A stretch of 64,000 nt of DNA from Deroplatys truncata (taxonomy: Eukaryota; Arthropoda; Insecta; Mantodea; Mantidae): contig CM060987.1 in the NCBI GenBank assembly GCA_030765065.1, forward strand, positions 73,418,557-73,482,556, written 5' to 3'. The translations under genes and the position numbers were made by a program. Positions 1-10,110 of this stretch are shown here, one piece after another. The notes beneath the pieces are model-generated. The model saw only the letters and a program-made list of their open reading frames with translations, had not been told where the DNA came from and searched no databases. Every line of letters starts with the position of its first letter. The first letter of the stretch is position 1.

Positions 1-167
1 AATGACGTCAGGGTAGCGTGCCTTTCTTTAGAAATGGAGGAAATATCTTCCCTAGAGCATATGTTTTAGTAATTATGATTGGCTGACGAAACAGACGCTA
101 ATGTTGGCGCGACTTATTAACCAATAGTTGCTCTATTATAATGTTTAGATATATCGGGGTGAGGGAG

Positions 168-174
168 TATAAAT
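168..174 (+). promoter_or_regulatory. TATA box
   Basis: TATAAAT lies in a short GC-containing context. About 31 bp downstream, at position 199, is an initiator-like GCAGTT from which a series of 38-bp repeats begins. The spacing fits an RNA polymerase II core promoter. A polyadenylation-like AATAAA follows near 474, so the stretch could be an LTR cut by the window edge or the first exon of a gene. No downstream coding sequence was found. Confidence 0.45.
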
Positions 175-198
175 TCTTGAGCCAAATGAAACTATCGC

Positions 199-348
199 GC
201 AGTTCTACAGAATCATTCACAAGGTAAACGTGGCGCAGTTCTAAGAAATCTCTCTCGCGAGTTACACGTCAGGCAGTTTAGAACTGAAGCATTCACGAAG
301 TACACATTATGCAATTCAACAGAATCGCTCGCGTCGTAAAGTTAGTTA
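199..348 (+). repeat. four degenerate ~38-bp tandem units
   Basis: Units start GCAGTTCT (199), GCAGTTCT (235), GCAGTTTA (273) and GCAATTCA (311), so the spacing is 36, 38 and 38 bp. Each unit then shows an AGAATC-like or ACTGAAGC-like block, a cTCgCG or ATTCAC block, and a GTAAAC/GTTACAC/GTACAC block. The units are diverged but keep their register, starting at the predicted transcription start downstream of the TATA box. Confidence 0.55.
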
Positions 349-1242
349 TAAAAATGTGAAGTACGCGAATTAATAGTGCGCGGTAAATAAGTGATTGTAG
401 TTACATTCGGAAATATAACAGTTTGTTAGTCGTGTATCAAGATTAAATATGTGAAATTAATTAAGTGTGACGGCAATAAAAGTGTAAAAACAAATTATTT
501 TATCAGTGATATCTTTCCGTTTACACGCCCTGCTCAAGAGTTTGCTCGACTGAGTAATAATAGCTAGCCGGAGGACAAAGGACCCAAAATTCAAAATAGT
601 AAAACAATAACAGGCGCTCAGAATAAAAGATAATACGAACAGATTACCGCGATAATTTCACTAGGAATATTTGCTCTAAGTTGTCTGAAATACGATATTT
701 AAAGATCTCTGTGAGTATTTATGTACATGTATGAAAAGTATAATTCAGAAACGAGTGGAAAAAGTGCCGTATTTCGTATCTTGTATCTTTTAAAAAATGG
801 AGTGCGAAGATTTTCAGGAAATTCGGCTTCCTCTCCACATGGTGTGTCCTTACATGGTATGTTTCCTTAAAACATTGCATAACAGTTTGAATTAAATGTC
901 ATATATTTGAAATATTACGACTGAACAAAACGTGTGTCTTGAATTTTCTACTGTTGAAGTCCTCTTAAATCTCATTTTATGCAATTAGAAAACTACAAAA
1001 GAAAATACAAACGATAGAAGACGATAAAATGTATCTATCTTTAAAATATATAGTTTATACCACATAAACATTCTTTTATTAATGGTTTCCAAAGTATCTA
1101 GTATTATTAATTTAAATATTCCCAAATTGGTTTTGGATATTTTAAATATTTTTTCTTCCTCACGAGCTCCTAATATCACACAAATACCTGATGTTTAAAT
1201 AGTTAACTGTTGCCCCATCCTCTTTCAAGCCTATAGGTACAT
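349..1242. other. no recognised feature
   Basis: AT-rich sequence with an AATAAA near 474 and no reading frame above about 65 codons. The GC-richer stretch at 525-590 may be the end of the LTR- or exon-like unit that starts near 168. Nothing else was recognised. Confidence 0.4.
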
Positions 1243-1262
1243 ACACACACACACACACACAC
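1243..1262. repeat. (AC)10 microsatellite
   Basis: An uninterrupted AC dinucleotide tract. Confidence 0.9.
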
Positions 1263-1263
1263 A

Positions 1264-2004
1264 TTTAAGTTGCATTATGTAACTGAAGCCATTTCTGCCA
1301 AACACCGTTTGGGAATAAAAGGAGAAGGATGGAAAAAAACGGTTTTATACAGTAGCCATGAAAATGGTTTATAATCCACAGAGAAAGTCGTTACATTAAA
1401 TCGCTTATTTTTGGGTAAGTCAGCTATTGCGAGCCACATCGCTTTGTCCGTCCGTCCATGCACACGAATGAAACAACTTACTGTGTGCTGCACTTCATAT
1501 CTGACTGAAATTGATTTCAAATTAAGACTAGTGTACACAAAGAATAATAAAATTGCTAGTACCTACCAGCGTTACTATTCATTTAAGAATGCAGGACTTG
1601 GGTGATTTCAAATATTCAGTCTTGTAAACTATTTGTTAGAAAATGATTTGGCAGTTAAAGATCACTATTTGCAACCTGTTTTCATGTATGCTTCATTCAT
1701 TAACGTATTACCCTCCACGTTGTAGGACTTACAACCCCAAGGAGGTAATTCATGTAGTACTACCTATGAAATTAATTTGTACCATTAAAGATTAACTTCT
1801 TTGGGTAAACGCAGCCGTTTAGATGTTGAACGGGTTTATAGGACTTTTTATTAAGGTTCCTTTAGCCTGCTCATTATACTGTTTACATAATTAAATCTAA
1901 AACAGTGAAAAATATTATGCATTTTATATGCTTGACATGTGTGACATATCTGTGGAAAAGCTGTATATTATGTCCTACTATACTTGAACTATAACATATA
2001 CCTA
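1264..2004. other. no recognised feature
   Basis: An 87-codon minus-strand frame (1275-1538) spans moderately GC-rich sequence around 1410-1510, but it matches no family I know. The rest is AT-rich spacer up to the left LTR. Confidence 0.4.
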
Positions 2005-2166
2005 TTGTGACGCAGCGCCCAGGGTTAACGGGAGGTCGGCGCCGGGTGGTCGGAGTAAACAAGATATCTGCCACTCGCCAGTGTAAACACCAGGCGCGCT
2101 ATCGGCAGATAACTATAACTTTCTGGAATCTTCTCCCCCTCTCTTCCATAAAATGTGTCGACAGAG

Positions 2167-2184
2167 TTCTAGAACGTTCGAGAA
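2167..2184 (+). promoter_or_regulatory. heat-shock-element-like array in 5' LTR
   Basis: TTCtaGAAcgTTCgaGAA is four alternating NGAAN pentamers in perfect phase, followed by a fifth imperfect unit (TTG at 2187). It ends 16 bp upstream of the TATA box. This is the canonical binding pattern of trimeric heat-shock factor (HSF). Whether it is used is unknown. Confidence 0.7.
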
Positions 2185-2199
2185 CGTTGTTCCACTGGC

Positions 2200-2206
2200 T
2201 ATATAA
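2200..2206 (+). promoter_or_regulatory. TATA box of 5' LTR
   Basis: TATATAA followed by GCGAGCGTTC is conserved in both LTRs. The presumed transcript start would lie about 30 bp downstream, in CTGAGAGCAGGCAGAG. Confidence 0.65.
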
Positions 2207-2530
2207 GCGAGCGTTCTTCTGAGAGCAGGCAGAGTTTTTGAGTCTGTCAACGAGCGAGCAAGTTAGCGATTACGTCTCTGGTCCGGCATCAAAACCGTTC
2301 TCCGAGCGACTTGGTGACGGCTGTTGTGACATGCACCGAGAGATACTGTGGAGCAAGGGGTTGTGGAGGTCTTGTGTTCGACTCCCGAGTTCAAAGAGAA
2401 GGCTACGTCACGAAGGATGTGAAGTGACGGAGAACTGAATTAGTTTACCTTTCTTGAAAGTGAACGCGATAAGAACTTACGACATTTACAGTGCGAACTG
2501 AGAGAATGACAGTTGTAAAACGGGACAGTC

Positions 2531-3815
2531 ACACTGGTGACAGGAGTGGTAGATAAAAGCCACGATGGTGGACATACTTAAACAATTATGAAGTGAAATG
2601 AAAAGTTGAAACCCGCAATGCAGAAATTGAAATTGAAAGCAATGATGATAGAGGCAGCAATGGATGAGCATCTAAACCAGCGGATGATGGAAAGTGCCGC
2701 AGCCCTACGCTCAGTCACGTGCAACATGCATTCGGTTGGGGCGAGGAGACCTTGATGAGGGGGCAACTGGAGGATCGAAACATAGGTCCGATGCTGAAGA
2801 ATAAAGAATCTGGCTTATGACCCGCATGGGCGGATGTTTCTTCCAGAGGCCCGAGCTAAGAGAGCTAGTGGACCAGTGGGACTCCCTGATGGTCAGGAAG
2901 GTCTGGAACCTGTATCGAGGAGAGTATGGGAGTTCGTAGCTAAAAGGACTAGGTGGAACAATTAGTGCTCCCGAAGAGTATGACGAAGAAAGCCCTCGAG
3001 GAAACACATTTGCAACGACGTAGCATGCCCTTTCCCAAGGATAGACACAGGAAATCGCTACCTGCTGTCGACTATAGATTGCTTCACCAAGTGGCCGGAG
3101 TTTACGCGATTCTTAATCAAGAGGTTTCGATTGTGGCTAATGCACCTATGGACAACTTCTTCTGTCAATTCTAAATTTCCCGGAAGTTTCACAGTGACCA
3201 GGGGACGAATTCTCAGTCCAACCTTATGCGAGAGTCCAACCCGTACCATTCCCCTTCATCCACATCGGATGGAATGGTGAAACGTTATATTAAGACGGTC
3301 GAGGAGCAGCCTCGGAAATTGATACTAGCCATCAGCGAGATTGGGGTGTACGTGCCATTATTTCCCCTGGCATACCGAGCATCAGTGCACGAGTCCACTG
3401 GCATGACACCGGCCAACATGGCATTTAGACGGGAGCCTCGGCAACCTTGTGATATGTTGTTCGGCACACCCCCTGATGCTGATCAGCCCGCATCGAATTA
3501 TGTTGGGGCACTAACGGATAGGCTGGAGGACATCTACCATCTAGCTAGGTAGCACCCGGAGTTGGTAAGTGATCGAATGAAAGTACGCTATGACCACCTG
3601 GAGAGCACTGCCACAGTGACCTAGTATGGTTCTACCGTCCAACAAGGACTAAAGGAAAGTCACTGAAGCTGCAACGTTCTTGGAACGGCCCATATAAGGT
3701 AGTCACTCGCATCAACGATGTAGTGTACCGCATTCGGTGTCAACCTCGAGGAAAGCTGATGGTGCACCATCTTGGTCAGCTTGCACCATATCGCGGAGTT
3801 TCTCGGGACAACTAG
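2531..3815 (+). pseudogene. gypsy-type pol remnant: integrase fragments
   Basis: This is the internal region of the LTR element, only about 1.3 kb where a gypsy element would have 4-6 kb, so gag, protease, RT and RNase H are essentially deleted. From about 3020 shifted frames resemble the integrase core (GNRYLL..IDCFTKWPE, keeping the first catalytic Asp; the second Asp region reads TVTRGR and has lost its Asp). The frame at 3226-3552 holds the conserved end of the core (YRASVHESTGMTPANMAF). After a stop, 3627-3815 is a clean 62-codon frame for the integrase C-terminal domain (GPYKVVTRINDVVYRI ... LAPY), ending at TAG 18 bp before the right LTR. Stops and frameshifts make it non-functional. 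Confidence 0.8.
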
Positions 3816-3832
3816 CTCCGATGAGGAAGTTG

Positions 3833-4464
3833 TGTGACGCAGCAGCCATGGCACAAGGTTATCGGGAGGTCGGCGCAGGGGGGTCGGAGTAAACAAGTCG
3901 GCAGCATAAACACCGGGCGCGCTATCGGCAGATACCTAAAACCTTCTGTAAGCTGCTCTCCCTCTCCTCCAGAAAATGCATCGACATAGTTCTAGAACGT
4001 TCTAGAACATTGTGAAAAGATTGCACTGACTATATAAGCGAGCGTTCTCGTGAGAGCAGGCAGAATTGTAATCAGTGAGTGAGCGAGTTAGCGAGTGTGG
4101 TCCGACATCGAGAGCGATTCTCCGAGCGACTTGGTGACGGCTGTTGTGACGTGATACTGCGGAGCGACGAGTTGTGGAGAACTTGTATTCGACTCCCGAG
4201 TAAAGTGAACCGTCCGGAAGAGGATCTACGTCACGAAAGAAGTGAAGTGATGGAGAATTGAACTAGTTCACAGTTAAGTGATAGTGTGAAAGAAGTGAAC
4301 TCCCAGTGAAATTGAACTCGATAAGAACTTAAAACAGTTACAGTAAGAATTGAGAGAAGTGACAGTTGAAAAATTAGACAGAGTCACAATATTTACAAAT
4401 AAAGATACACCTATATGGTCCTAACTTGTCTTTGTGTTACCCTATAGGAGCTTTGGTCATAACA
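3833..4464 (+). repeat. 3' LTR of gypsy-type retrotransposon
   Basis: Starts TGTGACGCAG like the left copy and continues about 100 bp past where that copy is truncated, through an AATAAA signal (4398-4403), to a proposed end at GGTCATAACA. The heat-shock-like array at 3990-4007 and TATATAA at 4031-4037 are retained. The exact 3' boundary is inferred because there is no TSD and no complete partner LTR. Confidence 0.75.
3990..4007 (+). promoter_or_regulatory. perfect four-unit heat-shock element in 3' LTR
   Basis: TTCtaGAAcgTTCtaGAA is a perfect TTCnnGAAnnTTCnnGAA array, 23 bp upstream of the TATA box. It is one substitution from the 5' LTR copy and in the equivalent position. Confidence 0.75.
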
Positions 4465-6055
4465 TATAAGCCAGTCATGTGCCTTGCCATGAAACAGGAA
4501 AACAAATGAGTCATTGGTATACAATTATGCATTACTACACATTAGTTCAGTAGCTATACTGAACAAAAGAAAAACAACACCCGTAGCCCTGAACAAACAG
4601 ATGAGTCAAAGTTGTAACTGCATTTAGTCAAAATTAAAAGAAAAAAGTTTCAAAATAGAGATGTTAGCTTCAGAACATGAACACAGGGTTTTTGCGACCA
4701 GCGGTAAACCATTGTTGCACAAGTTTCATAGAAAAGCTTTTGTTCTCATTTTACACAAAAAGCAAAATATCGGAACGCTCTCGGAAAGAAAATAAATTGT
4801 TAATGAGTTGGATAATGTAATGCCAAATGCAACAAATAACTTTGTTACAAGATAGTGGCCCAGTTTTATCATACACATGCAGACTATTTACAAAATGCTC
4901 TATTTGCAGATCTTGATACTTAATTTTGATGCAGGTATTTATGTAATGAATGTGAACAAAAATTTTCTACTTCTTTCTTTCACTTTAGCAAGTGGCAATA
5001 GCTGATTTTTTATATAAACGAAGTCCATCATATCTTTTTTTTAAAAACCAATAACGTGATTAGAATTATAAGTTTTACAGGTATAGTTTAGGCACCTTCA
5101 AATGTAATTGTTACACATTAAAGTTTCTATAACAATGTATATGAACGTATGAATAGCATCTCTCTACCAATGCATGTTGATAGAATTCCTCTAGGTGTCC
5201 TTTAAAAACCAGCAGTTTCCAAGCAAAGTTCTCGAAATTTTAGTAATTTAACATTATCATCAATGTACGTCGAAACTGCGATTCTTCCAGCTATCCACTG
5301 CAGGATATTAAGCGGTGTTAACGCAAAACATATACATAGCCAAGTATGCAATAATCGTTGCCTTTGACTTTGTATGCAGAATTTTGATCCTCTACATAAG
5401 ATTGTAACCTAACATTGACAAATCATTTCTTTTAAATGAATCTGGACTAAAGAAGTTTCAAAATATGAATAATTTACATTATCATTATGTACTAAAGCTA
5501 CATCAAGTGTGATAACACTCCATTTTATTATTAGAAGCCGTTAGAATTTACGCTAGGCGGGCTAAAATATTTCTCGCCGCATGACTAGTAGCCAAAAAAC
5601 AGCTCCAGGAAAACCGCTAAATTGGGATCCTTCTCAAGGCAAGAAAAGGTTATATTACGCATAAAAGTTTTGCACTTGCCTAGGATTTTGGCGGATTAAA
5701 GATCAAGATTTCAAGAGAATACCCCAGTCGAGACAATGCTTTATTCAATTCTTTTGTTCTTAAAAATACCACGATTTTGGTTCACATTCCTTGGACATGG
5801 GAGGAATAGTAGTAGTTATGTCTATCAATATAAATTATGTATACTAGTATCATTTTATTACTATTATCATCTCGTGTATTCTCATTACATAATAGCGTTG
5901 ATATATAGTAAAAGCAATTAATTTTAATGCCTTGATGTTTCCGACTTGTTCTTCAATGTTGTTCAACGTGCATAACTGTAAAACCATGAAAGATAATCAA
6001 AAATATAGAACAAGAAAAGTATACATCTTATTGAAATAAAGGATATTGAAGTTAT
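4465..6055. other. no recognised feature
   Basis: About 1.6 kb of AT-rich sequence with no frame above 61 codons and no repeat similarity that I could see to the rest of the window. Confidence 0.4.
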
Positions 6056-6416
6056 TTTGTTCTGTGACGTTACTCTTTCTCCTCTAGACCCAGTGATCTC
6101 CGGATTTATGTGTTCTCACGAGCATACTAACACTCTTGTAGGTATACTTAAGTGCCAAAAAGGCTGCCCATATACAAACAGGACGCTTAGGTTAGTAATG
6201 AAAAGTGTAGCTCCGAGTTCTCCAAGTGTCACCTTTGTACCTCCCTCATGCATATTTCTATCCACTTGATTGACCATTTGCTTACGTCTTTCCAAAAGAT
6301 GAGCAGAGATGTTTGTGTTCTTGCTGGTTAATTACGTTCAGTTAATAATAAAGATAGTAATATAATTATTATTTTTATTATTTTATATTACTATAAATTA
6401 TATTATTACAGTTATA

Positions 6417-6466
<50 letters not shown>

Positions 6467-6480
6467 ACTACTACTACTAC
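6417..6480. repeat. (TAC)n microsatellite
   Basis: An ACT trinucleotide array with one interruption, inside the dispersed repeat. It is absent from the related copy at 13 kb. Confidence 0.9.
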
Positions 6481-6726
6481 GCTGGTATTCAAATGCTTGT
6501 AAATCAAAATAGTTATTCAAATTGATGAATATATCCATTTATAACCTCCTTCATCATCATTTTTCCACTAACGGGATCTTAAACTTCGAGATATATCGCA
6601 CCTTGTAGGAGTACATATCTGTTAGACTGCGGTAATGATTTCTGACTTAATTTTATGTCTGTTTTGGAAGAAACGTTTGACATAAGTAGTATGGCCTTGT
6701 GTATTTAGATGCTACATGCAACTCGC

Positions 6727-6772
6727 CCATCCATCCATCCATCCATACATCCCTCCCTCCCTCCCTCCCTCT
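6727..6772. repeat. (CATC)n/(CCTC)n compound microsatellite
   Basis: Tetranucleotide CATC units pass into CCTC units. The other copy of the dispersed repeat has only a short CTCCCTCTA here. Confidence 0.85.
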
Positions 6773-7029
6773 AGCCGCTAACCACATTACATTGGCTTGT
6801 TCGTTTACACCAATCAGGGTAAAATTCATTAAGAGGCACTACTTATGGTCTGTTCCTTGTTTCACACCAAATATAACATTTCTCCCTGGTTCCCGTTGTT
6901 TTTCTTATTTTAATTTGTTTCAATACATTCATAGAGTGAAAGGCTGGGTGTAATCTAGTGTTGAATAAACGTGGGAATTTTACGAAAGACAAAACACTAT
7001 TGCGAACTAAGGGAATGGGCTACTCGCAC

Positions 7030-7495
7030 GTCCCCCGCAACAAGTACAAATAATACACATGGAAGTTATAAGACTGGGTTAACATTTATTGCCATTATCT
7101 AACTTCCCCGGGTTACAAACAGCTTTATACAGCCAATCATTCATGAAGAATTTGTGATCATAACTGTATTCTGTTCTCTGAAAAGCTAACGATAGTCATT
7201 TGCAGCACGTCTATCGACCGCGACATTTTCAATGTGCACAGCTGCATGGCTGGATTCCAGCTATGTGGCCTTCATCAGGTTCTAGCCGTTTCGGCCCGCT
7301 TCATTAGTTAATCAGAGATTTGAAGCCGAAGATTCAGAATTAAATGATGGAACTGTAGACGTATAGAATTAACTCACCAGAGGCTTACCACAAGTCATGA
7401 TTTTGTGGTTAATTTTAATTAATTTTACACAATCTATGGTATCTCAATCCAAGATCAAAAGTCCCGTACGAGTTCAAAAGATCCTATGCGCTACC
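7030..7495. other. no recognised feature
   Basis: Single-copy-looking sequence between the dispersed repeat and the first ACTT-repeat fragment. No frame or motif was recognised. Confidence 0.35.
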
Positions 7496-7499
7496 TTCA

Positions 7500-7975
7500 C
7501 AAAATTTTCTCCAAATACCTTCGTTTACTTTTATACACTTCTACAGACTGTTTTTGCGAAAGATTATTTTTCTATTTGCTTTACGTTAATCGAGATAAGA
7601 CTTTGCAGAAATACAGCCATTACACATTTCGTTGAGGTGTAAGAAGGATAGAGAAAATGGAATCGATATAAGATGTTTAAAAACTGGGTCGCTATCTGCT
7701 GGCCTAGAAATTTCATTATGTTTACATGATATCGCGAGAAATAACTGAAAAGTGACAGCACATAAAAAATGACAGATTATTGAATATTCAAACCGATAAA
7801 AACCGATGCCACAAAAACGTTACTTGAAGTAAATTACATGTTTTAAAGAGAGAGAACTTTTTTTCTATAGTAAGTGTTTGTCTATCTCTTACGGTTTACC
7901 AGTTACACAAAATGTTACAAAATTTCTTCCGAATTCACAAGCTATTCCCAAAAAATTCAAATATACATTATTCAA
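7500..7975 (-). repeat. ACTT-repeat, 3' fragment (minus)
   Basis: Matches the minus-strand copy at 21.5-21.95 kb over several blocks: GATGTTTAAAA, GATATCGCGAGA, GATGCCACAAA and TACGGTTTACCAGTTA. It is read from the repeat's end towards its middle. At about 7975 it abuts a plus-oriented fragment, giving a head-to-head join. Confidence 0.65.
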
Positions 7976-8157
7976 AAGCGTTTTTAGGAAAATGTCCGCG
8001 CGTGGACACCATAACTAAAAAACGAAAAGGCGGTTAAATACTAACTTGTTATTATTTTAAGTTCAGGATGTTCCAAGAATGTGATACGACGATTTTCAAG
8101 TAAATCTCTCACCTCAACTACCCTTTACATAAAAATGTTTCTAATATTTTGATTTTT
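7976..8157 (+). repeat. ACTT-repeat, internal fragment
   Basis: A diverged segment corresponding to the part from GTCCGTG through CTACCCTTTACAT (here AAATGTCCGCGCGTGG ... CAACTACCCTTTACAT). It lacks the 5' start and most of the TG tract. The T-rich end abuts the next full copy at 8158. Confidence 0.6.
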
Positions 8158-8297
8158 ACTTTCTCTACTACGTATAGTAAGTAGGGGAAGTATTGTATTC
8201 CACCCAAAAATTCGATACCGAGATTTCACCGAAAATACATGTTTCGAGACCCCCTGAATCAAAAAAAAGCATTTTTGGAAACATGTCCGTGTGTGTC

Positions 8298-8328
<31 letters not shown>

Positions 8329-9027
8329 CTGTGTGTCTGTGAACAGCATAACTCAGAAACGAACAGTCGGATAAGCACCAAACTTGGTATTTAGGTTCAG
8401 TATCTTCCAGAGATGCGACACGAAGGTTTTCAAGAAAATCCCCCACCCCAGATTACCCTTTACATAGAACATTTTTCGAAAATTTTAATTTTCTCAAAAA
8501 TGGCTCTAACGATTTTGATTAAAATATCGTATGTTTACGTTATTTTCATGACAAATGAAATGTATATCTCGAATTTTCTGGGAATGTTTCCAAAAGTATT
8601 CTTCATTGTGAACGACTTTTGCATAACTGGTAAATCATAAGAGATTGACAAAATTTTACTACACAAAAAATGTAGATCGCGTTAAAATACATAATTTATG
8701 TCATATACTTTTTTAGTTGAGTGAACCATTTTCGACATATTTCTTGTTATTCGCTTAAATTTTCCAATACTTAACTTTTTCTCAAATTCGTTATTCATTT
8801 TTTATGTCCTGAAAATGCAAAGAGAATGGAATACTCCACATAGCAACCAGCTCTTAAAATATTTGACTATCGCTTAAAGCCTACCAATTCCCCTTGCATC
8901 TACAAGAAAATTAGCAATAAGATTAACATCTCGATATCTCGATTAACATGAAGCATATGGAGAATAAGCGTTTGTAAAAATAGTTTGTACAAGAGTAGAG
9001 AAAGTCATGTGAGTGTAACACAGCAGA
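8158..9027 (+). repeat. ACTT-repeat, full-length copy
   Basis: About 870 bp. Starts ACTTTCTCTACTACGTATAG after a T-run, has the landmark ATTCCACCCAAAAATTCGAT, a TG/TCTG microsatellite (about 8289-8342), GAACAGCATAACTCA, ACCAAACTTGGTATTTAGG and CTACCCTTTACAT-type blocks. It ends AGTAGAGAAAGTCATG...CAGCAGA before T8. The ACTTTCTCTACT start and the AGTAGAGAAAGT near the end are exact inverse 12-mers. No gene was recognised; minus-strand frames through the CA tract encode Thr-His runs and are not credible. Confidence 0.85.
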
Positions 9028-9035
9028 TTTTTTTT

Positions 9036-9520
9036 CAATAATGGCTCTAAAAGATTTTTATTAAAATACTATGTTTAAGATGTCTACATGGCAAATGAAA
9101 TGTATACTTTGTATTTTCTGGGAATAGCCTCTGAATTCCTCTTCATTCGAATGACTTTTACCTAATTGGTAAACCATAACAGAAAACCAAAATCTTACTA
9201 CATAAAAATGTAGATCTCGTGAAAGCACACACTTTGTTAATATTTTTGTGAAGTTAGCTATTTTCGAGATACTCCTGGTTAATGATTGAATTTTTAAATA
9301 CTTATAATTTTTTCAAATGGGAAGTCGTTATTAAAATTTTTTCGTGGTCATGCAAAGTGCACACAACTTCAAAGTTATGACATAGCGACACGCTCTTTGA
9401 AAATCTGACTGTTGCTTTACCTGCTGTACTGTACAACTAAATGTGTAAATGTAAATTGAAAGCTTATCTGAATAGTTTGTAGAGGAGTGAGTAGAGAAAC
9501 CCACGTGAATGTAACACATA
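9036..9520 (+). repeat. ACTT-repeat, diverged 3' half
   Basis: Directly after the terminal T-run of the previous copy comes a diverged second copy, starting internally (AATGGCTCTAAAAGATTTT). It runs through TCTGGGAAT, the GTAGATCTCGT block and AGTAGAGAAA to GTGAATGTAACACAT plus a T-run. Its divergence from the neighbour argues against a recent tandem duplication. Confidence 0.75.
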
Positions 9521-9639
9521 TTTTTTTTCTTTCTGTTTTCGTCAGTAAAAAATGCGTGTATACGAATATAGACAGAGTAGGAGAGAGAGAGCGGTTGAAC
9601 TTGATTTTGCTTGATGTTTAACCTGATTTAACCTGGTGG

Positions 9640-10110
9640 GTCATATCGGATGATGAATAAATGAACTGTGTGAAACGATATTCAAACCATCCCGGGATTC
9701 TTATAGCTTGGAGTGTAGTCCTCCGTGGTGTAGTGGTTACCATTAGTTCCCGAGGTCGCGGGTTCAAACCCGGCGGAGGGAGGCGTATTTTTTTCGGGCT
9801 TAAAAATCCTTAGTATGGCTTCCTTCGGAAGGTAAGTAAAGCCGGTGGTCCCGTGTAACAGATTTATGGCACATAAAAGAACCTCAAGCCTGATAAAGAG
9901 GCCTCTAAGCAAAATTACCGGTCTTTCACACCCAATATAGAATGGGACGCTAAGGATCACAGAAGTTAAAGAGCGTCATAAATAAAACTCAATTTAATTT
10001 TTAGAGCTTAGGGTTATACGACATTAATCTTCTCAGGATAAGAGGAAACTCCGGAAATAAGCCTTATACGGGTAACTCATATCGTGCGACTTAGTCTACG
10101 TATAAATCAG
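9640..10110 (-). repeat. SINE-D copy, split by SINE-A
   Basis: The two flanks (9640-9717 and 9999-10110) together match 50285-50460: ATCATATCGGA.GATGAA, CCCGGG.TTC, ATAGAGCTT, TTC.CAGGATAAG and CTTAT.CGGGTAACTCA. The element is in minus orientation. The interruption is the SINE-A copy at 9718-9998. Confidence 0.7.
9718..9998 (+). repeat. SINE-A copy 1 (tRNA-derived)
   Basis: A short interspersed element. The head GTCCTCCGTGGTGTAGTGG holds an RNA polymerase III A box (TGGTGTAGTGG) and GGTTCAAACCC is a B box. The tRNA-unrelated body has CTTCCTTCGGAAGG, GGTGGTCCCGTGT, AACCTCAAGCCTGAT and AATATAGAATGGGACGCTAAGGA, with an AAATAAAACTCAATTTAATTT tail. An imperfect TSD, AGCTTGGAGT (9705-9714) and AGCTTAGGGT (10005-10014), flanks it inside SINE-D. 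Confidence 0.85.

Larger units (their letters stand above)
2006..2530 (+). repeat. 5' LTR of gypsy-type retrotransposon (3' end lost)
   Basis: The sequence beginning TGTGACGCAG aligns almost throughout with 3833-4360: shared blocks include GGGAGGTCGGCG, GGTCGGAGTAAACAAG, the heat-shock-like array, CTATATAAGCGAGCGTTC and GAGCGACTTGGTGACGG. Similarity stops near GACAGTCACA, so the polyadenylation signal and downstream end seen in the right copy are missing. The deletion probably also removed the primer-binding site. Many substitutions and small indels separate the two LTRs, so the insertion is old. No matching target-site duplication was found at the outer ends. Confidence 0.8.
6060..7020 (+). 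repeat. unclassified dispersed repeat, copy 1
   Basis: Colinear with 12960-13800 in the same orientation. Shared landmarks in order: TTATGT.TCTCA, GTAGCTCCG with CAAGTGTCA, GATTGAC, GTTAATAA, GCAACTCG, CTCCCTCTA, CAATCA....AATTCAT, TTGTTTCA.AC.AATATAA, GCTGGGTG and CACTATTG.GA.TTA.GGGAA. The copies are strongly diverged but collinear over 0.8-0.9 kb. No coding capacity was recognised. This copy has gained two microsatellites. Confidence 0.6.

Noticed and set aside
2006-4464. Potentially active LTR retrotransposon
   Set aside because: The LTRs are diverged, the 5' LTR is truncated, and only stop-ridden integrase pieces remain.
6417-6480. CRISPR-like or tandem regulatory array
   Set aside because: A simple trinucleotide microsatellite with no unique spacers.
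9682-9960. Minus-strand 92-codon frame (and equivalents at 34.3 and 55.3 kb) containing PSAGFEPATSG-like strings
   Set aside because: It lies on the antisense strand of SINE-A; the shared 'protein' is only the B-box region and body of a tRNA-derived SINE.
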